This document shows positions 23,513 to 32,817 of a stretch of DNA of 64,000 nt, piece after piece (position 1 is the stretch's first letter; each line of letters opens with the position of its first letter). The notes below the pieces were generated by a model. It was given only the letters and a program-made list of their open reading frames with translations, had not been told where the DNA came from and made no database searches. Location of the stretch: the NCBI RefSeq assembly GCF_017571495.1, contig NZ_JAGETZ010000009.1, positions 213,710 to 277,709 of the forward strand, given 5' to 3'. A program made the position numbers and the translations under genes. This DNA is from Hymenobacter negativus (GTDB lineage Bacteria; Bacteroidota; Bacteroidia; Cytophagales; Hymenobacteraceae).

Positions 23513-26500
23513 TTAACCCAATAAAGCGTCAATTGTCTTTTTCAGACTGGCCTGTGCCCGCCACACCCGCAGGCGTTCCTGCACGGAAGCGGGCACGGCT
23601 TGCCGGGTGCGCGCCATGAGGTCGGCGTAGGGTTCGAGCAGCTTGCGAAGGTTGCGTAGTGGTTCAAAGGGTAACTGGGGCAGTAGCGCCGCCAATAGCT
23701 GGCGCAAGGCATCGTCGGTGGCCGCATCGATGGCGCGGGTTTGGGCGAGGGCATCGGCCAGGCGCTGCACGGGCGCAAAGCCGGAGGCCAACAACCGGCC
23801 CATGGCCTCGCCCAGTGCCGCCGGTACCAAGCGGCCCGCCGCAATGGCGTTGAGCAACACTTCCAGGGCCAATGCCCTGCAAGTAGGAGCGCTGTGCGTG
23901 AGGCTCACGGCTAGTAATAGAGAAGTACTTTCTTCAAAGCGTGGACCGGGTACCAGCAGGGAGCGCAGGAAAATCAGCAACAGGTCGCGCGCTTCAGAGC
24001 CCATGTTATCGGTGCGGCAGGCGGTACGGACCAGGTGCCAGTGCAGCGGGGCGGGGTTATTAGGCAGGACTGTGAGTAAGAACGGTAAATCGGCAACCAG
24101 CGACCAGAGGTAATAATTGGTGCTTTGCGACAACCGGGCGTGCAGCGAGTAGAGCAGCAGCGGCGACGGCGGCACCTGGCCCTGATGGGTGGTGGCCACG
24201 CTCAGTTCCTGCCACACATTCGTGACCTCGGGCTTTTCCTTGTTCCAGCTTTGCTTGTAGGTATGCGACTTTTCCTCAAAATGCCAGCTCGGCTGCCAGG
24301 GTTCAGCCACGCCCGGGTAGTCGGAGAGCGGCCGCAGATTCTCCAAAACTGCTTCCGGATAGCGGGTGCGCGCCACCACGGCCCGCAGCCAGGGCAAGGA
24401 CTCCTCCAATGGAATAGTGGCGTTTGCCGGCTGTTGGTGCTTGTAGGAAATAATTCGCCCGAAGCTTGTGACGATGGATTTCATCATCGACTTACTGGGT
24501 GCATTTACCGCCGCAACGGGAGCAGCGCCCTCCGTCGCTTCCGGCGCCAGCAGCTGCCGGAGCAGCTCCCGAACGCCGTCGTGCTGAAGCTGGGGTAGCA
24601 TTGCCAGCGCCTGAGCCATGTCCTCCTCAGCCCCAATGGCGGTGCGGGCCAGCGCCAGGGTTAGGTCGGCAGTGTCGGGGAATTGGCCGGCGGCCTGGTA
24701 GGTCAGCAGCTTCTGCACCAGCGTCGTAGGGGCTACCCAATGCGGGGCGTGGCTGGGCGTGCTCAGCAACGGCAGCGGAGCTGCGGGCGCAAGCAGCGCC
24801 TGTTCGGCGGCCACAAGGCGACGCTGCTCCACGCGCAGCAAGGGGTCGGGATTGCTGTACTGCTGGTCGGTGAGGACGATTTCCGGTACTTTGGGCTGCG
24901 CAAAACGGGTGTACCAGCTTATCAATAGGGCGAGAATTAGCTGGCGGTGGCCATTGCGGCTGTTTCCAAACTGATAGTTTGCCAGAATGAGCGCAATTTG
25001 ATTTGCGGGCTTGTCTTGCAGCTCCCACTGAAACGCCTGTTTCAGGTAAGGCATCAGCAGTTCCGGGTAGTCGGCCGGAAACTGGCTGCGCAGGCGCAGC
25101 AGGCCATCGAGCCAGCGCTCGAAGGCGGCCGGATTATCGTTTTGCAATACCTGTCCGGTCAGAAACAGCAGTTCGTGCCAGTCCTGCACCGGCGCAATGG
25201 CCGTGGCAGGCGACACTTCCGGTCTGAACTCGGCTAGGGGCGCGTAGCCTGCCGGGGCGTTTTCCAACTGGTCCGCTATAGCAGTGCTGGCAGCCAGAAA
25301 GGGCGTTAGCACCGTGCGCGCCGCTGAGGCCAGCAGGTCGGCATAGAGGCCAATGGTATCAGTGGTTTCGGCGGCTTCTTCGGCCGTGAGCAGAGGTTTC
25401 TTGGCGTTCAACAAGCTGGCCAGCAGCTTGGCGGCGCGCTCCTGCACGGCGGCATCGGCATTAGCTAGGGCAGAGCCTGCCAGGCGGGCTACGGTGGGTG
25501 CTAGCTCGGGTGCCCGCTTCAGCAGCTTCTCGAAAGCGCTGAGCAGGTTGCGCAGCCCCGTCTTAAGGTCCTGGCGCGTGGTCAGGCTTTCGGCATAAAG
25601 CAGCAGCGGTGCGGGTGCAAAATCGGCTTCGGCCCACAAATCCTTGAACTGGTCGAGGGCGAAATTAATCACCAGCGGCAGGGGATGAGCCAGCAGCTCG
25701 ACCAGCTCGGCCTGCCGGGCTAGGCGCTCGGCCACGGTGGGCTTCAGCTCCAGAAACAGGTTCTTAAACCACGTCAGCAGCGGGCGGCGAAAGTCGCGGC
25801 GCAGGGCCAGCAGGCAGCGGGTGAGGATGTCGGCGCGGTCGAGGTGGCCGGACGCCACAAGCTCCCGCAGCAGCGCAATCCAGGCAATGGTATTGTTCGT
25901 CTTGCTCTGGTAGATGGCCGCCGAATCGGCCGCCGTATCGAAGTCGAACAACAGCGGAACATCCCGTTCCAGCATCACCGTATCGGCCCGCAGCTGCCGC
26001 AGAATATGCGCTTCGAAGTCCTTGCTGTGGCCTTCGTGGTTGCGGTTGTAGCGGTTCAGGCGGTGCGCCAGCGACTGGGCAAACAGCCAGGGGTCGTACT
26101 CGACCAGGTCGGCGGCGGCCAGCTCCCGCAACTGGGCGTAGTCAATCACCTCCCACGAGTTGCCGCGCGTCACGCGTTGCAGCCAGCTCGTGAACCACGC
26201 AGGCCGGCTGTGCAGCAGCACCTGCGTGAATAATTCCTTATGCCCCCGCTGGTCTTTGCCGTTGTCGTAGTTGAAATTCCAGGGAAAATTGAAGTTGCGC
26301 CCCAGTGCTTCCTGCTTGGAAAACGTGGCCAGACCCGCCAGAAACAGCTGCGGCTCCCTTTCGCGGGGGAATTGCTGCGCCCTGTCCATGCGCCAGTCGT
26401 TCATTTCCCGGTACAGCTGCTTGGTTCTGAGGCGCACGGGCACCACATCGGCCTTCGGCAACTGTAACAGGAAATTTACTAGCTCCAGCAGCCCTTGCTG

Positions 26501-26539
26501 GCGGACAATCTGCTCAAACGTTTCGACGGAAGTAAGCAT
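23513..26539 (-). CDS. DUF6493-like alpha-solenoid protein, copy 2
   Basis: A 1008-residue cytoplasmic protein rich in Leu/Ala helices throughout, with a composition typical of HEAT-like solenoids. It shares long collinear blocks with the gene upstream (26576-29620): the N-terminal FEQIVRQQ, the central SGHLDRADILTRCLLALRRD followed by a WFKNLFLELKPT block, HPLPLVINFALDQ, DWHELLFLTGQVLQ and RWLDGLLRLRSQ. From family recognition this is the DUF6493 type, found in Bacteroidota next to SWIM proteins; the molecular function is unknown. No signal peptide, catalytic motif or nucleotide-binding motif was seen. It is the last gene of a three-gene operon, separated by 36 bp from its paralog. Confidence 0.75.
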   Translation of the reverse strand: MLTSVETFEQIVRQQGLLELVNFLLQLPKADVVPVRLRTKQLYREMNDWRMDRAQQFPREREPQLFLAGLATFSKQEALGRNFNFPWNFNYDNGKDQRGHKELFTQVLLHSRPAWFTSWLQRVTRGNSWEVIDYAQLRELAAADLVEYDPWLFAQSLAHRLNRYNRNHEGHSKDFEAHILRQLRADTVMLERDVPLLFDFDTAADSAAIYQSKTNNTIAWIALLRELVASGHLDRADILTRCLLALRRDFRRPLLTWFKNLFLELKPTVAERLARQAELVELLAHPLPLVINFALDQFKDLWAEADFAPAPLLLYAESLTTRQDLKTGLRNLLSAFEKLLKRAPELAPTVARLAGSALANADAAVQERAAKLLASLLNAKKPLLTAEEAAETTDTIGLYADLLASAARTVLTPFLAASTAIADQLENAPAGYAPLAEFRPEVSPATAIAPVQDWHELLFLTGQVLQNDNPAAFERWLDGLLRLRSQFPADYPELLMPYLKQAFQWELQDKPANQIALILANYQFGNSRNGHRQLILALLISWYTRFAQPKVPEIVLTDQQYSNPDPLLRVEQRRLVAAEQALLAPAAPLPLLSTPSHAPHWVAPTTLVQKLLTYQAAGQFPDTADLTLALARTAIGAEEDMAQALAMLPQLQHDGVRELLRQLLAPEATEGAAPVAAVNAPSKSMMKSIVTSFGRIISYKHQQPANATIPLEESLPWLRAVVARTRYPEAVLENLRPLSDYPGVAEPWQPSWHFEEKSHTYKQSWNKEKPEVTNVWQELSVATTHQGQVPPSPLLLYSLHARLSQSTNYYLWSLVADLPFLLTVLPNNPAPLHWHLVRTACRTDNMGSEARDLLLIFLRSLLVPGPRFEESTSLLLAVSLTHSAPTCRALALEVLLNAIAAGRLVPAALGEAMGRLLASGFAPVQRLADALAQTRAIDAATDDALRQLLAALLPQLPFEPLRNLRKLLEPYADLMARTRQAVPASVQERLRVWRAQASLKKTIDALLG

Positions 26540-26575
26540 AGGATTTGGAAAGGATTCAAAAGAAAAAGGAAACAG

Positions 26576-29500
26576 CTATGCCAGTAGCCTATTTGCCGTT
26601 TTAAGGCTGCTGACTGATTTCCAGATACTGAAGCGGGCGTTCACTTCGGCCGGTATGGCGCGCCGGGTGCGGTCCCGCAGGCTGGCGTATAGCTCCAGCA
26701 GCTTGCGCGTGTTGCGCGGCGGGGTGGCGGGCAGCTCGGGGAGCAGGGCTTCGAGCAGTTGGCAAAGGGCATCGTCCGCCAGCGCATCCACGGCAACCAG
26801 CGTGGTGAGCACGGTAGATAGGCGCGGCACCGGGGCGTAGCCAACGGCCAGCTGCTGGCCGATGATGCCGCCCAGCCCGCCCGGTTGCAGGCGGCCATTG
26901 GCCACGGCGCGCAGCAACACTTCCTGCGCCAGGCTCCGACACAAGGCGGTGTTGTGAATGAGGCCGCTGGCCAGCAGTGCCGTTTCATTTTCGCCGAAAG
27001 CCGGCCCGGGGCTCAGCAAGGCCCGCAGTGCCAGGGCAATGAGGTCACGCTCGGATGATTCCAGGTTGTCGGCCCAGGCTGCGCTGCGCAAAATCTGCTC
27101 ATACAGCGGAGCCGTGTAGTTGGGCGTTAAAGCCAGCAGAAAGGGAAAATCGTGGGTCAGCATCCAATTCCCCTCCCACGACCCGTACTTGCTTTTGCCA
27201 AAAGTCGGCGCGTAAAGCAGCAGCGCCGACGGAGCCGCCCGCTTAGTCCCGTTGCTCCACGAAAGCTCCACAAAGCGGTAGGTTTTAGTTTGACCTGGCT
27301 GGTCTGGGTCCGGGTAGTTGTTTTCTCGGTGCACTACTTCAAACGTAGTGTGCACCGGCTGCGACACACCCGCGTAGTCATAGCCCAGTACGGCCGGCAG
27401 GGTAGGAAATACGCCGGCCGGGGCTTTCGTCCGGGTGGCCACGGCCCACAGCTCCGGCAGCGCCTCGGCCAGGTTCGAGTGGACAGTAGCCGCGAGCCGG
27501 GCAGCCGGGGCCACCGGCAGCTCCGGCAGCGCCAGGTGGGCTGGCCCCAGAAACCACGCCAGCAGCTGGCGTAGCCCCGCGTCGGCCAGGGTTGGCAGTT
27601 GGCGCAGGGCCTCGGCCGCCTCGGTGGGGTGCGTGTGGGCGGTGCGGGCCAGCGCCAGCGCCAGGTCGGCCGGCTCGGGCGGGGTACCAGCGGCCTGGTA
27701 AGCCAGCAGCCGGGTGATTAAGGTGCCCGGTGCTACCCAACTAGGCTGGTGGGTGGGCGTGCTGAGCAGGGGCAGGGCCTGCCGGCCCGCCAGCAGTGCT
27801 TCGGCCAGCAGGTAGCGTTGTTTCTCCAGGCCCAGCAGCGGGTTAAGGACCGAGTGCGGTTTCTTTACGTCCACGCTTTCTACCCGGCGCGTCGCAAAAT
27901 CGGTGGCCCAGGTCAGCAACATAGCCTGCACCAGGCCTTCGTGGCTGTATAAGTCCACCGGCTCACGCAGGATGGCCGCTTCGGCCGCTGATGCTTTCTT
28001 AATCTGAGGAAATAGCTGGGCCAGATACGGCCGCAGTTGCCCGGCATACCCAGTGGGCAGCTGCCCATTTAGGCGCAACAAGCCATCGAGCCAGCGCTCC
28101 GTAGCCGCCGGGTCGTTGTGCTGCAATACCTGACCAGTCAGAAACAGCAGCTCGTGCCAATCGGCTACCGGTGTAATGGCCGTGGCCGCCGAAAGCTCCG
28201 GGACAAACGCCTCCGCAGGAGCATAGGCCGCGATTTCAATAGCCGTTTCGGCCGCTGCAACCGGAGCCAGCCAGTTGGCCAGGGCCGTCCGGGCCGCAGG
28301 TCCCAACAACTCGGCGTGGTAGCTGATGGCCGCTTCGGCTGCCGCCGTTTCCGCGGGGCTGAGCAATGGCTGGGGAGCGGCCAAGATGCCGGCCAGGCCT
28401 TTGGCGGCGCGCTCCTGCACCAGGCCATCGGGGTGGGGCAGGGCGGTCGTCAGCAGGCGCGTCACGGCCGGGGCATGCGTTGCGTTCTGCCTGGGGAGCT
28501 TTAGCAGGCTTGCTAGCAGGGCGCGGATGCCGGTTTTTAGGTCGGGGCGGGTCAGCAGGTTGTCGGCGTAGAGGAGCAGCGGCTTCAGGGAGAATCCGGC
28601 TTCCGGCAGCAGGCCCTGCAGCTGGTCGATAGCGAAATTGGCCACCAGCGGCAGCGGATGCACCAGCAACTCCCCAAGCGCCGCCTGATTGGCCAGCCGC
28701 TCGTCCAACGTGGGCTTCAGGGCCTGGAATAATTCCTTGAACCACACCAGCAGCAGGCGGCGGAAGTCGCGGCGCAGCGCCAGCAGGCAGCGCGTAATAA
28801 CATCGGCGCGGTCGAGGTGACCTGAATCAACCAACCGCAGGAACACGTCCTGCCACGTCACAAACTGCGCCGGATGCTGCTGATTCCAGACCTGCCAGGG
28901 GTACATATATTCGCCATTCTCCGCTCGCAGCCCATCCATCCCCGGTGGCATTGGAGGCTGAATGCGCACCCCGGACCCAGCAAGGATGGAAGTGTCAAAT
29001 TCAAACACCAGCGGTAGGTCCCGATGCAGCAGCACGGAGTCGTTACGGAACTTATCCGCAATGATTTCTGCCGAATTAAGGGGCACAGGGTCAATGTCAC
29101 TCAACTCACTGCCCCAGATATGGATGGCCATCGCCACTACTCTGGCCGTCACCTCAGGCTGATGGGGCACCAGCTGCTCTTCTTCCAGCCGCCGGAGCAG
29201 CGCATAATCCATGCCCCAGCCGCCCGCGATGTTGTTGCGGGCCTGGAGCCAGTCGCTCAGCCAGTCGGGTCGAAATGCCTTGAGGATAACCAGCAGATTC
29301 GTCTGCACTGCCTGGTAGTTTTTGCGGTTGGTGCCCCCCAATCCCCACCCTCTATGCAGGTTGCTCAAAGCCTCTCGCCGGGAGAAAACCGCAAATCCGC
29401 TCAGGGCCATGCCGGCAAACTGCTCGCTGGTGCCTCTGCTGCCCCAGGTATTGGGTGCAATCTGGGCAATACTTTCCAACTCTTTTTTGAGGCTCTTCAG

Positions 29501-29620
29501 CTTCTCGCGCACTGCTACAACGTCCTTCTTTTCCAGCGCCAGTAAAAATGGCACCTGTTCGTGGGCGCTCTGGTGGCGGATGATTTGTTCAAACTCTTCA
29601 GCAGCAGGCGACAAACTCAT
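26576..29620 (-). CDS. DUF6493-like alpha-solenoid protein, copy 1
   Basis: A 1014-residue paralog of the downstream protein, collinear over its whole length. It begins MSLSPAAEEFEQIIRHQSAHE, and carries SGHLDRADVITRCLLALRRD, a WFKELFQALKPTLDERLA block, HPLPLVANFAIDQLQ and DWHELLFLTGQVLQHNDPA. Differences concentrate in the region about residues 60-240 and at about 770-840, where each copy has its own sequence, consistent with target-specific variation on a common scaffold (inference). Helical throughout, no secretion signal. It follows the SWIM gene after 47 bp and precedes copy 2 by 36 bp, so the three are very likely co-transcribed. Confidence 0.75.
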   Translation of the reverse strand: MSLSPAAEEFEQIIRHQSAHEQVPFLLALEKKDVVAVREKLKSLKKELESIAQIAPNTWGSRGTSEQFAGMALSGFAVFSRREALSNLHRGWGLGGTNRKNYQAVQTNLLVILKAFRPDWLSDWLQARNNIAGGWGMDYALLRRLEEEQLVPHQPEVTARVVAMAIHIWGSELSDIDPVPLNSAEIIADKFRNDSVLLHRDLPLVFEFDTSILAGSGVRIQPPMPPGMDGLRAENGEYMYPWQVWNQQHPAQFVTWQDVFLRLVDSGHLDRADVITRCLLALRRDFRRLLLVWFKELFQALKPTLDERLANQAALGELLVHPLPLVANFAIDQLQGLLPEAGFSLKPLLLYADNLLTRPDLKTGIRALLASLLKLPRQNATHAPAVTRLLTTALPHPDGLVQERAAKGLAGILAAPQPLLSPAETAAAEAAISYHAELLGPAARTALANWLAPVAAAETAIEIAAYAPAEAFVPELSAATAITPVADWHELLFLTGQVLQHNDPAATERWLDGLLRLNGQLPTGYAGQLRPYLAQLFPQIKKASAAEAAILREPVDLYSHEGLVQAMLLTWATDFATRRVESVDVKKPHSVLNPLLGLEKQRYLLAEALLAGRQALPLLSTPTHQPSWVAPGTLITRLLAYQAAGTPPEPADLALALARTAHTHPTEAAEALRQLPTLADAGLRQLLAWFLGPAHLALPELPVAPAARLAATVHSNLAEALPELWAVATRTKAPAGVFPTLPAVLGYDYAGVSQPVHTTFEVVHRENNYPDPDQPGQTKTYRFVELSWSNGTKRAAPSALLLYAPTFGKSKYGSWEGNWMLTHDFPFLLALTPNYTAPLYEQILRSAAWADNLESSERDLIALALRALLSPGPAFGENETALLASGLIHNTALCRSLAQEVLLRAVANGRLQPGGLGGIIGQQLAVGYAPVPRLSTVLTTLVAVDALADDALCQLLEALLPELPATPPRNTRKLLELYASLRDRTRRAIPAEVNARFSIWKSVSSLKTANRLLA

Positions 29621-29667
29621 ACAGTGGAATCAATTGTTGGGAATGCATTAAGCGGTGGATAAGCAGC

Positions 29668-31005
29668 CTACAAAAACCGCATCTGCGCCGCCAGAATGTG
29701 CTTGCAAGGCCCGCGCTGGCCCTGATTGCCCGTAAACCACGGGCAAGTGCAGCGCGGCGGCTCCGTGCCGCCTACCACCACAGTGTGCCATACGCCAGTG
29801 CCGCGCACGCGCGCCTCGGTCCGCCCACCGGTCCCGATGCCCACCAGCTGCACATCATCAACGGCCTCGAGCAGGGCGCGGGCATTTTTCAGCCGCGGGT
29901 TCAGCTTCAGGATGCGCTCCATCTTGAAGGGCAGCCGGCGGTAGAAATAGTGGTTTTCGGCCAGGTCGAACCCCAGCAGGCCCATGGCCGAGAGGCTGGC
30001 ACACAGGCGGTCCACGGTTGCGGGCGCAAGGTCATTTTCCATCGCAAACAGCATTGGGTTGAATGTCTCATTGCCCCGAAACAGGTTGTTGGCGCCCACA
30101 ATCCACTCGGCTGGCAGTTCGTCCATCAGCGTATCCAACTGGTTGCCCTCGCCCGAAAAGCCCCGGTTCACCTCTGCCGAGAGGGCCAGCATAAACTCCT
30201 GCCCGCCGCCCATCGCCAGCACAAACGCCGACGCCTGCCCATCGGCGGTGCCAAATACGCGCAACCCCTCGCACAGCGGCAGCAGCCCTTCCAGCAGCCG
30301 CAGCCGGTGTACGCCGCCCACCCGCACCGCGCCCGGGCTGCTCACCGGCGCAAAGCTCGGCCGGGGCCCCCGCAGCACCAGAAAAAAGTCCGATTTGGCC
30401 GTGCCCGCCGGGATGCTCTGCACCAGCTGAACCGCCTGCACGCGGCTAAGGGCCATCTTTTCCTCCATAATGGCCAGGTAGCCCTGCACGGCAGTCAGGC
30501 CCTTAATCCAACGCTCGGGCAGGGCCACTTTGCGCTCCGTCACCTTGCCGGCGGCGCGTTCCAGCACCACTTCCTTGTCGCCCACGCTCAGCAGCACCGG
30601 CTCGGTGCGCGAGATGCGCGCCAGGGCATTCACCATGGGCTCGTTGAAATCAACATTGGTTGTGCCGCTGCTCAGAAACTCGCCATCCAACGCATCAGGG
30701 CCCAAATCGAGCCGGGCATACACGCCGTTGCACGATGAAAAAGCCTCGAAGCGCAGCATGCCCGCGCCGGCCGTCACTATCGGGTCGCGCAGCACGGCGC
30801 TCTGGGGCACGAAGCGTGAGGCCACCACCTTGGCTAAAGTAGTTAGCCCCCGGGCCGCCAGCCAGGAGTCGCGAAGCCGCCCCCAGAAAAAGCAGGATGC
30901 ACCCGTCGGAGCATCCTCGGCATAAGCAGCCAGTGATAGTTTGTTGCCTTCCGGGCTGTGTTCCAGAGTGGAAGGATGGGCGTACGCATAAGCAAAATCA
31001 GACAT
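29668..31005 (-). CDS. SWIM zinc-finger protein, partner of the DUF6493 pair
   Basis: A 445-residue protein with the SWIM finger at its extreme C-terminus: CTCPWFTGNQGQRGPCKHILAA, a CxC...CxH motif with a longer loop than in the first locus. The body (about 1-400) is a mixed alpha/beta region with FNEPMVNALARISRTEPVLL and EWIVGANNLFRGNETFNPM. In the other SWIM protein of this window the finger is near the N-terminus, so the two are of different architecture. SWIM fingers bind nucleic acid or protein. It is the first gene of the operon and has a TAGCTTTG -7 box 64 nt upstream of its ATG. Confidence 0.8.
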   Translation of the reverse strand: MSDFAYAYAHPSTLEHSPEGNKLSLAAYAEDAPTGASCFFWGRLRDSWLAARGLTTLAKVVASRFVPQSAVLRDPIVTAGAGMLRFEAFSSCNGVYARLDLGPDALDGEFLSSGTTNVDFNEPMVNALARISRTEPVLLSVGDKEVVLERAAGKVTERKVALPERWIKGLTAVQGYLAIMEEKMALSRVQAVQLVQSIPAGTAKSDFFLVLRGPRPSFAPVSSPGAVRVGGVHRLRLLEGLLPLCEGLRVFGTADGQASAFVLAMGGGQEFMLALSAEVNRGFSGEGNQLDTLMDELPAEWIVGANNLFRGNETFNPMLFAMENDLAPATVDRLCASLSAMGLLGFDLAENHYFYRRLPFKMERILKLNPRLKNARALLEAVDDVQLVGIGTGGRTEARVRGTGVWHTVVVGGTEPPRCTCPWFTGNQGQRGPCKHILAAQMRFL

Positions 31006-31068
31006 GGCCTTAGCAGTTAGCTTGAATTAAAGCAGCATCGATTCCCGACGCTATTGTAATATCTACCG

Positions 31069-31076
31069 CAAAGCTA
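31069..31076 (-). promoter_or_regulatory. -7 element of the SWIM/DUF6493 operon
   Basis: On the minus strand this reads TAGCTTTG, an exact TAnnTTTG box. The -33 region is a T-run (ATTTTT) rather than TTG. The AT-rich 31006-31234 interval shows no gene. Confidence 0.5.
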
Positions 31077-31234
31077 GGAACAAAGGTTCTGAAAAATTGC
31101 TAATATTTTTGGTATAGTATTAAGCTACTGATTTTCACGACTATTTATTTTAGCAAATTTGATTGCTAAGCGAACTGCTGGCTACGTTTAGCGGCTATTA
31201 GCCAATTTCAAAGGCTCGGGTTTTGCTCATTTAT

Positions 31235-31648
31235 TTAGTGAGGGTTGAGCCGGCTCCACGCTTTCGACAAGCGGCGTTCATTTAGGTTCGCCACGCCCAA
31301 GCTCACCGCTAGTGCAAGGCCGCCGCCCAGGGTGTAGGCCAGCATGTCGCCCCATTCAAAGTGACTGCCGAATACGATGCGTGCCACCCGTGAATGCCAG
31401 CCCAGTCGTGCCAATAAGTTGATATACTGCAACCCTTCAATCAGATAGGAGAGAGTCAATGCTATTCCCGCTATCCACCAAGCCGATGTGTTGCAAAAGC
31501 TTCCAAGCAGGCAATACAGGAAAATAGTGGCCAAAAAATCACCTGCGTACGGCCGGATAAACCGGTCGTGCATGAACAGCGCGATAAGGATTTCGACCAA
31601 TAACAAGGTGACGGCCGCCAGAAAATAGCCTTTATGAAAACGAAGCAT
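31235..31648 (-). CDS. DUF2809 family membrane protein
   Basis: A 137-residue integral membrane protein with four to five hydrophobic segments. It has the DUF2809 order: FIRPYAGDFLATIFLYCLLG (the RpYxGDxLxtiflY motif), then IEGLQYINLLARLGW, and GSHFEWGDMLAYTLGGGLAL near the C-terminus. The role of the family is unknown. It starts 12 nt after the stop of the MpaB-like gene, in the same orientation, so the two are likely co-transcribed. Confidence 0.85.
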   Translation of the reverse strand: MLRFHKGYFLAAVTLLLVEILIALFMHDRFIRPYAGDFLATIFLYCLLGSFCNTSAWWIAGIALTLSYLIEGLQYINLLARLGWHSRVARIVFGSHFEWGDMLAYTLGGGLALAVSLGVANLNERRLSKAWSRLNPH

Positions 31649-31660
31649 ATATTTTGTTGA

Positions 31661-32503
31661 TTAGGCGCTGGGAACAGCCTTATGGAAGGGGCAGCCCCGC
31701 GGCGCGGCCACCGCGGCTGCATCGCGGGGTGGCGCCAGTTCCACAGGGGCCGCATCGAGTGCGTGGATGCGGGCTTGGTATTCACTTGGCAACATGGCAT
31801 TTTTGGCCCATTGACTGGCTGGCCAGCGTTTGGTAAGGCGGTAAAATTTCACGGCCGGATTTATCCAGCTTCCATCGGGTAGGTGTAGCTGGATGCGCAC
31901 ACTGGCCGGCACCACCAAGCCCTGCACGGCCCGCAGCAGCTGGTAGCGGGGCCTGCCCAAGTGCTTGCGGTACTGCCGGTAAAGGTCGGTGGAGTGCGGG
32001 CTGAGGGCCAGGTCTTGCGCCAGGTGTTGCTCGCGGGCGGCCCGCCACTCGGCGTAGGAGCCGGGGAGGCCAGGGACGCCCATCCGCTGGCCCACGCGGC
32101 AGAATACCGCCACAATTTCCTCGTGCTCCGGCCCGGTGAGGGGCCGTTCCAGCACCTCAAATGCCTTAATGGAGTAAGCTACGAGCAAAAACAGCACGTC
32201 GCGGTAAGCCCAATCGGGAATGGCGTAGCCTCGCTTTTTCTCCACTGCGCCGTGAATGGCGGCAATGGTGTCAATTGCTTTTTCGGCCCCAACGCGGTCG
32301 GCAAATACGATGCGCCGGGCATAGTCCACCGTTGAGAATAGGCGGCCCAGCGGGTCGGCCGGCAGCCGGCCGGTGAAGTAGAGCCAGTCAACCGCCTTAT
32401 TGAGAGCAAACTCGGCAGCGGCTCCAGCAAAGATGAACAGCACTGTGTCGGCCGTGCCCCAGATGCGGCGCACGATGGAATCAGGAGCTACGAAATAAGC
32501 CAT
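31661..32503 (-). CDS. MpaB-like (DUF2236) oxygenase
   Basis: A 280-residue protein of the DUF2236 family, which includes the fungal oxygenase MpaB and the haem b rubber oxygenase Lcp. Recognisable segments are FVAPDSIVRRIWGTADTVLF at the N-terminus, FSTVDYARRIVFAD, the helical AYSIKAFEVLERPLTGPEHEE and FCRVGQRMGVPGLPGSYAEW. The family uses a b-type haem to cleave or hydroxylate hydrophobic substrates; the substrate here is not deducible. The C-terminal 40 residues are Pro/Ala-rich and end RGCPFHKAVPSA. The partner gene downstream encodes a DUF2809 membrane protein. Confidence 0.8.
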   Translation of the reverse strand: MAYFVAPDSIVRRIWGTADTVLFIFAGAAAEFALNKAVDWLYFTGRLPADPLGRLFSTVDYARRIVFADRVGAEKAIDTIAAIHGAVEKKRGYAIPDWAYRDVLFLLVAYSIKAFEVLERPLTGPEHEEIVAVFCRVGQRMGVPGLPGSYAEWRAAREQHLAQDLALSPHSTDLYRQYRKHLGRPRYQLLRAVQGLVVPASVRIQLHLPDGSWINPAVKFYRLTKRWPASQWAKNAMLPSEYQARIHALDAAPVELAPPRDAAAVAAPRGCPFHKAVPSA

Positions 32504-32525
32504 ATTTATAAAGAACTTTGATATG

Positions 32526-32533
32526 CAAAGTTA
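32526..32533 (-). promoter_or_regulatory. -7 element of the MpaB-like gene
   Basis: On the minus strand this reads TAACTTTG, an exact TAnnTTTG box, about 23 nt upstream of the ATG at 32503. The expected leader is short. Confidence 0.45.
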
Positions 32534-32817
32534 ATGCTATTGTCTGGAATTTAATTATAATCTGGATGAAATTCAATTTTCCTGTTTAGTAAAATCAAAT
32601 GCTATAAGCGACTTAAGCCGTCTGAGAATTCTGAGGAACTGGTATTGCCTGAAAGCAGAGCTGCTGATTAACCGTTCAAAATCCGCTATTGACCGAGTAA
32701 ATGATGCATTCTGCCTGGTGAGTAGTGAGGTGGTAGAAATTCCAATTACATTTTCAGTCTCGTTCTACTGAAAAAAGAGAGTAGAACTTTATTCTTTACA
32801 TAGTTCAATTTTACACC
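32534..32817. other. AT-rich divergent intergenic region
   Basis: No gene, hairpin or repeat stands out here. It separates the minus-strand MpaB-like gene from the plus-strand small gene at 32818 and should hold the latter's promoter, though no clean TAnnTTTG box was found. Confidence 0.5.

Noticed and set aside
29698..30738. 346-codon plus-strand frame opposite the SWIM gene
   Set aside because: Antisense of the SWIM protein; no domain or start context.
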